This document shows positions 36,301 to 49,600 of a stretch of 64,000 nt of DNA, piece by piece (position 1 is the first letter of the stretch; each line of letters begins with the position of its first letter). The stretch comes from Marthasterias glacialis. Lineage: Eukaryota > Echinodermata > Asteroidea > Forcipulatida > Asteriidae. The position numbers were made by a program, and so were the translations under genes. The notes beneath the pieces are model-generated. The model searched no databases. It was not told the origin of the DNA and worked only from the letters and a program-made list of their open reading frames with translations. The stretch lies in NCBI GenBank assembly GCA_911728455.2, contig OU452223.1, forward strand, positions 6,532,174 through 6,596,173, written 5' to 3'.

Positions 36301-39300
36301 TTTGCCTTACTATGATTTTTTGTTATTTACAAGGTGGTATAACTTTTATTCCTATGCGATGCCTTTGAACGAAAACCCTAAAAATGCAAAGATTCTGCAA
36401 GTTTTATGTAGAAAAACATCTACCAATAGAGGGCGCTATAGCATATGTGAAGTCATTATTATTAGTTATTAAAAGCCAAACTAACATCTGATAACACAAA
36501 TCAAGTTTAAAACGCTAAAAAAATTAGCGCTACCCCGCCGCATTCATGTTTGCGGTTTTCCCCACCAAAAACCTGTACAGGTTCGCAACACTGAGGAACA
36601 TCATTGGATTAACGTGTGAAACAGGCGAGTGTGTACTTGTGTACAACTTTGCTATCAACTCTGAGCGGCGAAAAGCGGCGCAATCCACACAGCGTTGTAC
36701 TAATGGTGCTCAGATTGAACAATTAACGGTTAATTAAAGTGAAATACGTTGTGCTTTGATGAATTTTTATGGTCTGGGACAACTCTTGGTAAAATCAATC
36801 ATGTTTTCTAAACGATCTTTGTAATTATAGCAATCCAAAATTCAATATATTTTGGAAAAATTGTGGTTTTTGACCTACCAAATAGTTACACTTTTTGGGC
36901 CGTGCCCTTTGTACACAGACACAAAACGTGCCATAAATGACGTCATGATGACGTGACAGACACAAACAATCCAAATTGCACATCTACAATATTCAACAAG
37001 TCTATAACTGAAAAGAAAATTAAGATCAGTTGTAGGCTTCCTGAGATAAGCTGGAGACAAGAATGCTTAATTAATTATTCACACTGCTGTCTTATGGTTA
37101 ATTAATTAATAATTATAATTTTATGATATCGTTTAGCTAAGTCAAGACACAAGCTTTAACATGATATATAATTGAACTTATAATGATAATTCAAAGAACG
37201 GCATTTTGTGCGCAGAAAAGTCATGTGTTAAGTCAATAGGGTTTTGGGGGAAATAAAGAATAATAATAATAATAATAAAATAAAAAAAATCTCGACAGAA
37301 ACAATAGCTGTTCCGACTGATAGTCGGAACAGCTAAAAAAAATAAAAATCTCGACAGAAACAATAGCTGTTCCGACTGATAGTCGGAACAGCTAAAAAAA
37401 ATAAAAATCTCGACAGAAACAATAGCTGTTCCGACTGATAGTCGGAACAGCTTAAAAAAAATAAAAATCTCGACAGAAACAATAGCTGTTCCGACTGATA
37501 GTCGGAACAGCTAAGAACACACGGATGGCTACATAATAGTCGTCCGACGCCGGTAGTGCATGGCTAAAAAACCTCTTTTTAGTAGAATCCTGTTAAATTA
37601 TGAAACAGAGATGTGATTTAAATTAATGCCACAACATACTACTTTAAATAAAGGGGCTGATTAACTAATTCATCGTTTAACGAAAATAAAATCGACTGTT
37701 TTCGAACTCACTCTGTGTCACGGCCTATGCTTTTACACGTATTTTTTTTTCATCAGCTGTATGACGTCATACCCGATAGGGGGTCACGTGACCGCATGTA
37801 AACATTGTCGCGCAACTATTGGATCATCAATGTCACCGGACCTGAACACGCAATGCTCGTGTACAAGTCCATTGTACAAGTACAAGTACAAGTACAATGA
37901 AGCATCTGATTTTGATCTGTCTATAGTCACGCTTGAATGCACACGCGCATATTTACAAAAGAATGGGCTTTAACGTCCGGTTTTGACCGGAAGTAAAGGT
38001 CAAACTGATATCATTTCAATGTAAAAGTTTGAGCAGGCTAAACGGTCTACAAGCTGATGTAAAAAAATTATGATTTAATGACTACCAGTTCTTTAGGTAT
38101 GAATTTATGAAATTTTCAACTTCCGGTTTCAACCGGATACAAGGTCAAATTGGGGTTATGATAGTAAAACGTTTCTGCGGTTTTAAAAGACCTTTCCGAT
38201 TATGTATAGAATGTAAAAGTCCATTGTGTAGTTTCAGAAGTTTTGATCTTTTGAAATAATAAACTTTGATTTAACATCGCGTGCAATTTGTTTTAATACA
38301 TTTAGTAGGTTTACTCTGTACAATGAACGTAGTCTCTTTCAAGTAGGAATGAAGTTTACGCATGTATTTTCTTGCGTAATACAGTTTGATTTTGATCTGA
38401 AGTACGGCTCTAGGCCTGATTGATACTATGTCTGGGAAAGATTTAGCAGGCAACATTTGCAAAGAAAAACTATGAACTTGTGATACTTCTTGAGATAAGA
38501 AATGTTCAAACCCGAGTTTTTTAAAAACTTATACAGTACCTTTAATTGGGAATAGCATGTAACACTTCATCGTGACAAGATAGGTCTTGTCAATGGATCT
38601 TGTAATATTCCACTTTTGTGGTAATATAATGTGACAATTCATGACGTCATGGTGACGTCGGTCCACATTTGATACATTTATGACACTAGCTGTGTGCATT
38701 TTTGATTATAGCTTATTTTGTTCTCTAGATATGTATTAAGTGGTTGAAATATCAAAACATTCATAAAAAATCATTAGATGACGTCATCACGTCATCATAG
38801 CGTCACTTTAGATTTTTGCAGTAAACACCGTTGTCTAACAGCATACCAAGTTTCAACTTATTCAAACATGTAGTTTAGTAGATACACGACGTCAAAATGT
38901 GCACCTTTATTGTACTACCAGTGATGACGTCATCAATTTAATACTTCACACATTACGAGTTTGCATGAAGGTCAATAAGTATACCAATTTTGAAATGATT
39001 ACCATAAACTTCGCCACAGACATCATGTAAAAGTGTGTTTAATACTGTTTTTAAACAATCTAAAAGAGCAAATTTCAATCGAAAATTTTAAGAGAGTACC
39101 CACATGACCAGTGACATGAACGGACGTGTGTAGCGTTCGCTCCCGAGAGTCACAAGAAAATATACAAGAATTCTTCATCTCTTCATTCTGTTTATTGATC
39201 ATTCAACATTATCATAAATATCTATCAATAGTCCCTCCTTAGTAGATATTTTTCACCATCATGCCACCACGAAAGGAGAAAAAGGGATCAAATTCAGCTG

Positions 39301-42300
39301 AACTATCAAGTTCTAGTGTGCCCGCGCCATGCAAGTCATGTGACCATCCGCCTGCCGACCATTCGCCAAGCTCTCCGGCCAGTGAGATCGCCTGTTTGCG
39401 GCAGGACATTAGAGGCATGGCAGCCGATCTCCATGGTAAGCTAGATAAAGTTATAAGAAATCAACATGATCTTCTTACCAGAATGGAGATACTAGAATCC
39501 GCTAACGAAGAGATGAAGAAATCGCTAGTTTTTACAACACGATCCGTAGAGGATGTTGAAAAGAAAATTAAATCACTATCCGAGGGTCTCTGCAAGATGG
39601 CGTCCCAAATGAAGGAAGCCCAATCAAAAATTGTCCAGCTTGAGGAAGCCAACTTACACCTTGAACGCTATTCCCGAGGCTTCAATTTAAGATTTGGCGG
39701 CATTCCAGAAACCCTCAATGAGAACCCGTCATACCCCTACGAGAAGGTGAGAGAGATCTTAACCACCAAATTCAACATGGCTGACATAAAGATAGAGAAC
39801 GCACATCGGTCTGGTCGCGTACCAAAAGTAGCCTCTGAGATGTCCCTGAAACCTCGTCACATCCTGGTTAAATTCCTGTATCGACCAGAGCGTCTCGAGA
39901 TCTTGAAGCATGCAAAATCTTCCCTGATCAACACCAGCATGTTTGTACTGCAAGATTTACCAGCCGCAGATCTGGCCAAAAAGAGATCTCTGAGAGACAT
40001 TATGAAAAAGGCATATGACTCAGGGCACAAGGTCGTATTCCGTAACGGCGATCTCTTCATTGATGGCAAAAACACACCATGTCTACTAAATCGTCATCTA
40101 CGTAAACTTTAATTCTGCGTTGAACCAATCTTCATGTCTTCGTGGACAGTTTAAACAGTTGTAAAATATAATTACAATTTCTTGTGATTTTCTATAGGAG
40201 TTGTGAATTCAATTGCACATTTTCGTACCTATTTTGTTTTTTCCTCGTAATGTACATGTACCTCGCTATTTTTCACTGTTGTTGTTTTTTGTTTACTGTC
40301 GTCATGGATACTTGTACTACCCCGGTCTCTTAGCTTATTAGTATAAATCCTACAGATGTAGATTACCTTTCAAGGATCATTTAACACTCTCAATTGATTC
40401 CCATCCCATATACTATGACTGGTATGTGTGAATTGTGTCACCAACACAATCTGTGTTTTCAACATGTGTTACCGTTTAATCACTTGAGTGACGATCAAGA
40501 TTTCGTTTTAGCCCTTCACTTAGATCCAAGCATTATAAGAGGAGGGAAATCAATGGTCATAATGTTGCCTCTTTCCTAAATGATCTTGAGAAGGTTAACT
40601 GGGATTGTGTGGTATCCAGCGGAAATCCTAATGAAGCTTTTGACACGTTTCACTCAAAGTTCTCCAAACTTTATGATAAGCGTTTCCCTGTGGGGGTAGT
40701 TAGGGTCAAGGTTATTCGTAAAAAGAAGTGCTGGATGACTAATGGGTTGATTAAATCTGTCAAATATAAGCATAGATTGTATAAAAAGATGCTCAACAAC
40801 CCTTCTGATTCTCATAAAAGTAAATTTGTACTTTATCGTAACCAACTTAATAGTTTAATCAAGAAATGTAAAACTGATTATTACAAAGATAAATTTAACA
40901 ATGCTAAAAACGATGCTAAGAAGACTTGGACTATTATCAATACTGTTCTTAACAAAAGCACTCTTACCAATTGTTCGTCGATACAATACAATACAATACA
41001 ATAAAGACATTTATAAAGCGCCCTTCAAGGATCACAGCGCTGTACAGATCAATAATATAAGTAACAGATTACAATTATGTACAATGACACTCAAAATCAA
41101 ACATAACGACGTCAAACAGAATTAGTCAAACAGGTGTGTTTTGAGAAGGCACTTGAAACTGTCCAAGGTTTTAGCCTCCCTGATGTTGATGGGCAGACAG
41201 TTCCAAAGGCGTGGTCCAGCAGCTTGAAACGCCTTGTCACCAGTACGGGTTTTGGTTCTGGGTATAATAAGCAGAGTTGAGTCTCGAGAAGAGCGAGTGG
41301 CATATTTGGGTTTGTGAAATAAAACCAGGTTTTGAAGATACTCAGGGGCTTGTGAATGAATGCATTTAAAGACAATGACAAGGATCTTAAATTCAATACG
41401 CTTACGGATCGGTAGCCAATGAAGACGACGTAACAGGGGGGCACTAGATGTATCACGCCCCGCCAAAAATATCAGTCTTGCAGCTCTGTTTTGAAGACGT
41501 TGAAGACGAGTTAGGTCGTATTCAGTGGCTCCAAACAGTAAGGCATTGCCATAATCAATGCGGGAAAACACAAGAGCTTGAACAGCAAGCTTACAAGTAT
41601 CCTGATCTAAAAAAACAGCGAATTCTAGAAAGATTGCGTAAATGGAAACTGACACATTTAACGACAGATGAAATTTGACATGACATGTTCAAACCGGAAT
41701 CAAAAATGACTCCAAGATTCTTCAGTGTCATCGTCGGAGCAATGGTGACATTATCGATCAAGGAAATTAAGCACAATGGAAGGCTGATTACCAACCCTGA
41801 TGAGATTGCTACTGCGTTTAACAATTACTTCACTGGCATTGGTGCTTCCCTGAGCCGAAAAATTCCTCAACCTCAAGTCGCCTTTGACAAATATCTTCAG
41901 GGCATTTATGCTGATTCAATGTACCTTTATCCTACTCACCAAAATGAAATCTGTGACATTGTGAACTCCTTCAAGAACGGCAAAAGCCCAGGTGAAGATG
42001 ACATTAGTCCAGATGTGATCAAATCTGTCATAGGGCATGTCAGCCTTCCATTGTGCCATGTGTTTAATCTCTCTCTTTCAAAGGGTATTTTTCCTGACAA
42101 GCTTAAAATAGCGAGGGTGACTCCCATCTTCAAGAGTGGTGACCATTGTGAACTTAACAATTACAGACCAATTTCCGTTCTGTCAGTCTTCTCTAAAATA
42201 CTCGAAAAGATTGTTTTCACCAGGACTAGTGCGTTCTTAACCAAATTTAACATTTTATTTTGCGGTCAATATGGATTCAGAAGTAACCACTCTACCGACA

Positions 42301-43585
42301 TGGCCCTTATCGATATGGTCAACAAAATTACTAAAGGTTTTGAGAAACATTCTGTCTCTGTGGGAATCTTTTTAGATCTATCGAAGGCCTTTGACACGGT
42401 CAATCATGACATTCTTTTACGTAAATTAAGTCACTATGGTATAAGGGGTACTCCATTAGACTGGTTCACTAGTTATCTCTCTGGCAGAAGTCAGTGTACA
42501 AGAGTCGGTTGCTCTAACTCCACTATCAATGACATTACTTGTGGAGTACCCCAAGGGTCCCTTCTTGGTCCATTGTTGTTGTGTTTGTATATTAATGACA
42601 TTTGCCATTCATCTAAGTTGTTATCTTTCATCTTGTTTGCTGATGATACCAACATTCTTTATTCCGATAACAATGCTACTCTCGCTTCTATGATCAACAC
42701 TATTAACATTGAATTGGGTAATGTTGCCACCTGGCTCCAAGCTAACAGACTTTCTCTCAACTTGAACAAATGCAATTTCATAATCTTTCGTAAAAAGACA
42801 GTTGCTTCGTTAACTTCTAATTGTCAAGTTCAGATAAATTCTGTTCCTATTCAACAGGTGTCACATACTAAATTTCTTGGTGTTTATATAGATAGTAGTC
42901 TTACCTGGAAGTTCCACATAAAAGAGATTGAAAACAAAGTGTCCAAAAGTATTGGTATTATAAGCAGGCTTAAACTTATTCTCCCGTGTTGTATTCTACG
43001 TACTCTGTATTGCTCACTGATTCTACCGCATTTGTCTTATTGTAATATTGTTTGGGCAAATAATTTTCGATCTAGAATTGATAAACTGGTTAAGTTGCAA
43101 AAAAAAGCTGTTCGTATTATCTCTAAAGTGCCTTACAGAGAACCCACCAGTCCTTTGTTTTCTAACCTCAATTTGCTTACTCTCACAGATATCAACAGCT
43201 TTCAGCAAGACATGTTCATGTTCACGCTCTCTCAACACTTTGTTACGTTCTCTGGCCCTGTAAACTGGAACAACTTGCCTATGTCGCTTTCTGGATGTGT
43301 TTCACTTGCTCAATTTAAACACAAACTCAAATCATTTTTAATGCATAAGTCTCCTTAGTTAACCCTTTAGCACACTGCATAATTACTGCATTGTATTATA
43401 TTTATTTATTTTTTATAAGTCTATTCATTTGACTCATCTCATTGCTTTTGTCCAGCCTAGTATTAGTAAATGTATCCATTGTTTATTGTGGTCTGTTATG
43501 TAATCTAATGTTTGTTGTGTTTTTTTGCTTTGTTAGCTGTTCCGACTATCAGTCGGAACAGCTATTGTTTCTGTCGAGATTTTTA

Positions 43586-43618
<33 letters not shown>

Positions 43619-46600
43619 CTTTATTTCCCCCAAAACCCTATTGACTTAACACATGACTTTTCTGCGCACAAAATGCCGTTCTTTGAATTATCATTATAAG
43701 TTAAATTCTATATCATGTTAAAGCTTGTGTCTTGACTTAGCTAAACGATATCATAAAATTATAATTATTAATTAATTAACCATAAGACAGCAGTGTGAAT
43801 AATTAATTAAGCATTCTTGTCTCCAGCTTATCTCAGGAAGCCTACAACCGATCTTAGTTTTCTTTTCAGTTATAGACTTGTTGAATATTGTAGATGTGCA
43901 ATTTGTATTGTTTGTGTCTGTCACGTCATCATGACGTCATTTATGGCACGTTTTGTGTCTGTGTACAAAAGGCACGGCCCCAAAAGTGTAACTATTTGGT
44001 AGGTCAAAAACCACAATTTTTCAAAATATATTGAATTTTAGATTGCTATATTACAAAGATCGTTTAGAAAACATGATTGCTTTTACCAAGAGTTGTCCCA
44101 GACCATACAAATTCATCAAAGCACAACGTATTTCACTTTAATTAACCGTTAATTGTTCAATCTGAGCACCATTAGTACAACGCTGTGTGGATTGCGCCGC
44201 TTTTCGCCGCTCAGAGTTGATAGCAAAGTTGTACACAAGTACGCACTCGCCTGTTTTTCACACGTTAATCCAATGATGTTCCTGAGTGTTGCGAACCTGT
44301 ACAGGTTTTTGGTGGGAAAACCGCAAACATGAATGCGGCGGGGTAGCGCTAATTTTTTTAGCGTTTTAAACTTGATTTGTGTTATCAGATGTTAGTTTGG
44401 CTTTTAATAACTAATATAATGACTTCACATATGCTATAGCGCCCTCTATTGGTAGATGTTTTTCTACATAAAACTTGCAGAATCTAGTGCATTTTTAGGG
44501 TTTTCGTTCAAAGGCATCGCATAGGAATAAAAGTTATACCACCTTGTAAATGACAAAAAATCATAGTAAGGCAAACTTGTTTTTGTCATCGTGACGTCAT
44601 CAGGTATCAAGTTACATTAATTCAACGTTTAATAATGAAAAAATCATATCTCCCGAAGCACACATCGTAGAGTCACAATCTTTGTGCCATTTTAAAGCTT
44701 TGAGCACATGTGACATTTTATTTAAACATATGACCCCGACATGACCTTTCCTTCCGGTCCAAACAGGAAGTTCAAAACTTTAAAGAGTCTCATCTCCTGA
44801 ACTAAATTTCATAAATTTGTAATCTTTATGATGTTTTGTAGTTTACATCATATCGGACATTTTGTTTAGAGGCGTGACCCCACTTTGACCTTTACTTCCG
44901 GTCCAAACAGGAAGCTATAAATTTCATAACAGCATATCTCATGTGCCAAATGTCCTAGAGTCATAATCTTTGTTCCATTTGTAGCTTACATCATGTGTGA
45001 CATTTGGTTATTAGAATGACCCCACTTTGACCTTTACTTCCGGTCCAAACAGGAAGCTCTAAATTTCAAAAAGTATATCTCCTGTGGCAAATGTACTAGT
45101 CATTATCTTTGTACCATTTGTACCTTACATCACATGTGACATTTGGTTACTAGGCAAGACCTCACTTTGACCGTTACTTCCGGTCCAGACAGGAAGCTCT
45201 AAATTAAAAAAAAACATATATCATGTGCCAAATGTCGTAGAGTTATAATCTTTGTACATTTGTAGCTCACATCGAAGATGATATTTTGATATCACGCATG
45301 ACCCCACTTTGACCTTTACTTCCGGTCGAAAAAAGAAGCTCTCAATTAAAAAAAAATCATATGTCCTGCGCCAATTGTCAAAGTCATTATCGTTGTACCG
45401 TGTAGGACCATTATCAAGGTCTTCAGTATTTAATCAAAGGACAAACAACTTCGGAACAGCTACGTGTTTGTCCACAAACACATAATGTCTAGTTTAGTTT
45501 TGTTTCTGTATACAGGCTGTTCCTTTTACAAGCCTTGCTTTTTTTGGAACGTGCCTCCACTTCTGTATTTAAACGTCTGTATCTTATATTGATATTGGTG
45601 TTTTGTGGAAATAATGTTACTTGAATTGAATACCCGAGAAAAATGCCTATGAATTGTTGTCACAGGACTCGGGAAAGTAATGAGTATACAATGCTTATGG
45701 ATGTATGGGTAAAACATCACAAACAATATACATGCATTAGTCAAGTGGCACGAATAGGGCTTCAACAAACAAAACATATAATATTATGACTTGGTATTTT
45801 AGCTGGTAAACCTTATTTTGGTAAGCTCATTGTTAACTTGGAGCATACCAGCACATTTTCCAGCAGACAAGTGTTTCATTTTTATATTACTTTTTTTCGA
45901 AATCTTGTGCCATAATTTCCTCATAAAACCAATAGCGTGAATGAAATGGTTCTTCAGTACCAGCATTATAAAATGGGCTTCATGGTTAAAAATATTAATT
46001 TTAATAAGCGTGTATTTTGACACATGATGACGTCATCATGACGTCACTTGAACGGTTTCATCTTACTATGTTTAAAGTTTGAAGGTCATGTGAGGTTAGG
46101 AAGTATAAAAATGAAGGCGGGCATGGTTATGGAAGGAGGAGAAAAAACACCCGAACAAAAACAGGAGGTGTTTTGGGCTTGAAGCCAGAACACCTAAAAA
46201 AACGAACAAAAACAAGAGGTATTTCGAGCGTTGCTACCGAACACCTAATAATAAATATTATCAATAAAATTAAGAACAATAATAATGAATTGAATAATCG
46301 TAGGATCAGTCTGTTTCTTACCTTAGCTTTTGAGCCCCACACCTTCGGAGGAAACAATTGCCAGTGGCAGTGAGTGCCTATGCATCTCGGAGACTTCCAC
46401 GATTCAACGATTTTGCAACCAGGGACGGCAGTCTCGTCTATATCATTATTAGGCATGGTTGCTACTTCTAGAGTAGTATTCATGAAGGAGCGGTCGAAGT
46501 TGTCGTTACCATCGTTTATAATGTAATGTAGAATCTCATTAATCCAATGGTTACCTGATAGATAATAAAAGGCAACAAATCACATGAGTAATTACTTTCA

Positions 46601-49600
46601 GTTGAGAATGGTTTTATTTATTTTTCATTTATATGTTTTAATAACAAGTCACAGAATCACGTAGCCACCAAAGGGCCTCGTATTCAAAGGGAAAAAAAAC
46701 GAAATGGATTTCGTTCCCTCAAATTAATAATCTTGTTCCCTTCGTTGCTACAAATTTCGTTCCCTCGAACTAATCTCGTTCCCTCGAACTAATCTCGTTC
46801 CCTTCGTTGCCATGAACGAATGTCATTACCTTGAAATATTTTGGCTTGCACGGAGCCTCTAAACTATTTCCGAGGTCACCGTAATACCGAGACCCCATCT
46901 AAAAACATGGACATTATACAGTGCTTGTTCTGATAATTAAACTGCTTGATTACTGTCTTTTAGCAATTGTTTTCGGATTCATTTTGAAAGTTATTATAAG
47001 GATTGTATAGGCCTGTCACTGTTTCTCCTATTTGAAAGATACAAGATAATACCACTGCCCAGTCACCATGATCAACAGACTTTTTGTTGCAAAGAAATCA
47101 TCGAGTTCAGTTGCTTCAATTTCTAAAATACTGACAAACCAACAAACAACCAAACAACCCAACCCACACAAACAAACTAACAAACAAAGGAGATTGACGT
47201 TTTGGTTGCCTGTACTTTATCATTTTTATATATGCCTATATTTGATTTTTATTTTATCGCGATTTTAACCTGAACGAAATTTCTGTGTGTGTACACACAC
47301 ACTGGTCGCACAGATTGGTTACATTTATTGCCATTTAAACAGAACCAATTTTGAATACAAGCTAAGCTTCGTACTCACTGGCCTTGAAGATCTTCTGTTA
47401 TACTTTTGCCGAAGTCATACGATCTGACCCGAAGGTGGAGAGCCATACTGCTTATCAGGCTCTCTCCATGTGATGGATCAAGGGTGTGTTGTGATGACAA
47501 AAACACACCCAATCTTGGACATACGTGACGGTGTGGTACCATTGTACATCCGGAACACTCTCTCCGAAGATTTTGCAGACAGCGTTATCTACTGTACAAT
47601 TACTCACCATATCACTTACACCATTAGAATACTCGGCAAACGTTATTAAAAAATAGCTGGAAATAAAGACGAGCTGGATAATAAGACGTTCAGTTTGTCT
47701 CGTATTTGTCGAAATGTGTGTTTGGTTGCCGAAAAGCATGCTCGTCACACCATTTCAAAGTTGCGCGTCGCCCGAAGCACGTGACTAATGTCAGCGCCCA
47801 GGCTGAACCAGCGTATTGTACGCGCGTCCGATCTATTCTATATCAATGGGTGCATGACGATTAGGTGTGCGGGTGCGTACCGTATGAAATTCTATCTCTG
47901 CCATTTCAACGTCGCATGTATGGTGGTGATTGTTGCGCTGTCAACAGGGCATTGTCGCGTTGTGCCGGCGCATAGTCGCGTCGTGCCTTCGCATAGTCGC
48001 GTCGTGCCGTCGCATTGTTGCGTAATGCCGTCGCCTCGTACTTAGCCTTTCGCCAAGGCCTTCGTGGCTTAGACATCTGTGTAGCCACGAAGCAACTGCA
48101 GCGAAGACCAAGTTAGCGCGCATGAGTGGCGAAGCCACGAGGGCCTTTTCCAACTTGTCAGGAAATTCTAATGTTTTTCTTTATTTCTCGATTGTTGCTA
48201 CCCTAACAGGGTAGCAAAATTCCCAGCCAATCAGAAGCGACGGGGTCAGCGCACCTAATCCGCATTGTGATTGGTTAACGTTTCAGGGCTGTTCTGTTTG
48301 AAACTTCATGAATAATGCAACATCAAAAACCGCAAAATCAAGTTGGAAAAGGCTTCGCCACTCGATTGGTGCGCTGCTTTTTATTGGTCTTCGCGGCTAT
48401 ATACGGCTGTCTAAGCCACGAAGGCCTTGACGAAAGGCTACCTCGAACTGCGTATAGTTTTGTACACGTTGGATAGTGCCGTCGCATTGTCGCGTCGTGC
48501 CGTTGCATTGTCGCCCGGAAGCAGTTTTACTGTATTATTCAGTGATTGACAAAAGAGGACGCACTTCAAGTGCTGAATAATACAGTAAAACTGCTTCCGG
48601 GCAACAGTGCGACAATGCGACGGTACGACGCGACAATGCGACGGCACGACGCGACTATGCGACGGCACGACGCGACTATGCGACGGCACGACGCGACAAT
48701 GCGCCGTTGACGGCGCAAGCGGCTAGGACACTATAACCACCACCATACATGTGACATTGAATTGGCAGAGATAGAATTCCATGCTATCGTCCTTATGGAC
48801 TCCGTGCGTGGATAACTCAGGGCTAAGGAAAAGCGCAGAGACAACCTTGGTCAAGGCTATCTGGTCACGAGCTAATAACATTGAGCTGCTTACTGTAAGC
48901 AATAATTAAACAATATGGCCGGCATTTACAAGCAGACGTATGTTTCCGACGGGTTGGCAATAATGTGTGTACTCTTTGTAACAATTTTTGTTCTGTTACA
49001 GAAAATGGAAAACTATTTTTGCAAAAATAGAGAACGATTGGTGTATTTTTGTATGTAAGCGAGCTGTTCGCGCACGATTTCCAATGTCCAGGCCGCCGTG
49101 ATCATTATTGCTGACTTAATATCAAAACTAAAACTATTTGCGATTTAAAAATCTCTATTGTAAACTAATTAATGTTTGAACATTGCATAATTGTGACTCA
49201 GTCATCAACTGTTATGATTAACAGTACTTGTATAGTCATTCGGGCCATTGCATTTCACCTTTCTAGCGAATGAAAAAAAAAGCTCACCAAAAACATTTTG
49301 TTGTCCCTGCCTTTTACCCCCAATTGAAAAATGTCTTTAGACAATTATTTGCTACGCCACTGCAAGTCAAATAAAGTAATCCAAACTTGTTGAATTAAAT
49401 TTAGGAGAAGCCCGAAGTTTTAGCGCAAATATTAATAACATGAAAGTGCAACTAACCTGATTTTGGATACCCAACGGCATACACGTCGTCATCTCGCACT
49501 TCAAATGTCTTCAGGGCTTCAAAGGCGGACCGTGGCATGACCCAAGAAAACTTCATCCCTTCCAATTCATAGGCCTTCTGATCATACATTTTCTTGTTGA

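Larger units (their letters stand above)
39103..45632 (+). mobile_element. CR1/L2-like LINE, full span with two nested insertions
   Basis: The element is inserted in a copy of the 385-base repeat and flanked by TACCC on both sides (39098-39102, 45633-45637). It holds ORF1 (39261-40112) and ORF2 remnants (40394-43358). A second LINE sits at 40983-41753 on the other strand, and an H2 Helitron at 43534-45492 sits in its 3' region. Without the guests it is about 3.8 kb. The 3' end is TTACTTGAATTGAA. The endonuclease part of ORF2 is lost, so this copy cannot move by itself. Confidence 0.8.
47880..48786. mobile_element. Nested foldback element
   Basis: Outer arms: about 47884-48045 is the reverse complement of about 48786-48602, with GAATTCTATCTCTGCCA-type ends, CATACATGT..GGTGGT and the 21-base minisatellite in both arms. 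Inside are a second inverted-repeat element (48042-48442), a third short minisatellite block (about 48470-48513) and a 29-base hairpin (48514-48601). No transposase is seen. It sits in intron 1 of the sulfotransferase gene. Confidence 0.7.

Noticed and set aside
35384-45492. Large composite transposon made of the LINE between two inverted H2 copies
   Set aside because: The right-hand H2 copy lies inside the LINE and the left one outside it, in tandem with another H2. The LINE has its own target duplication, so the flanking symmetry is coincidental.
47455-47748. 97-codon minus-strand frame with hydrophobic segment in intron 1
   Set aside because: No homology recognised and no splice context linking it to the sulfotransferase exons; kept as possible but unsupported.
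47788-48153. Frames with repeated HSRVVPS or RRHDATM
   Set aside because: Translation of the 21-base minisatellite in different frames.
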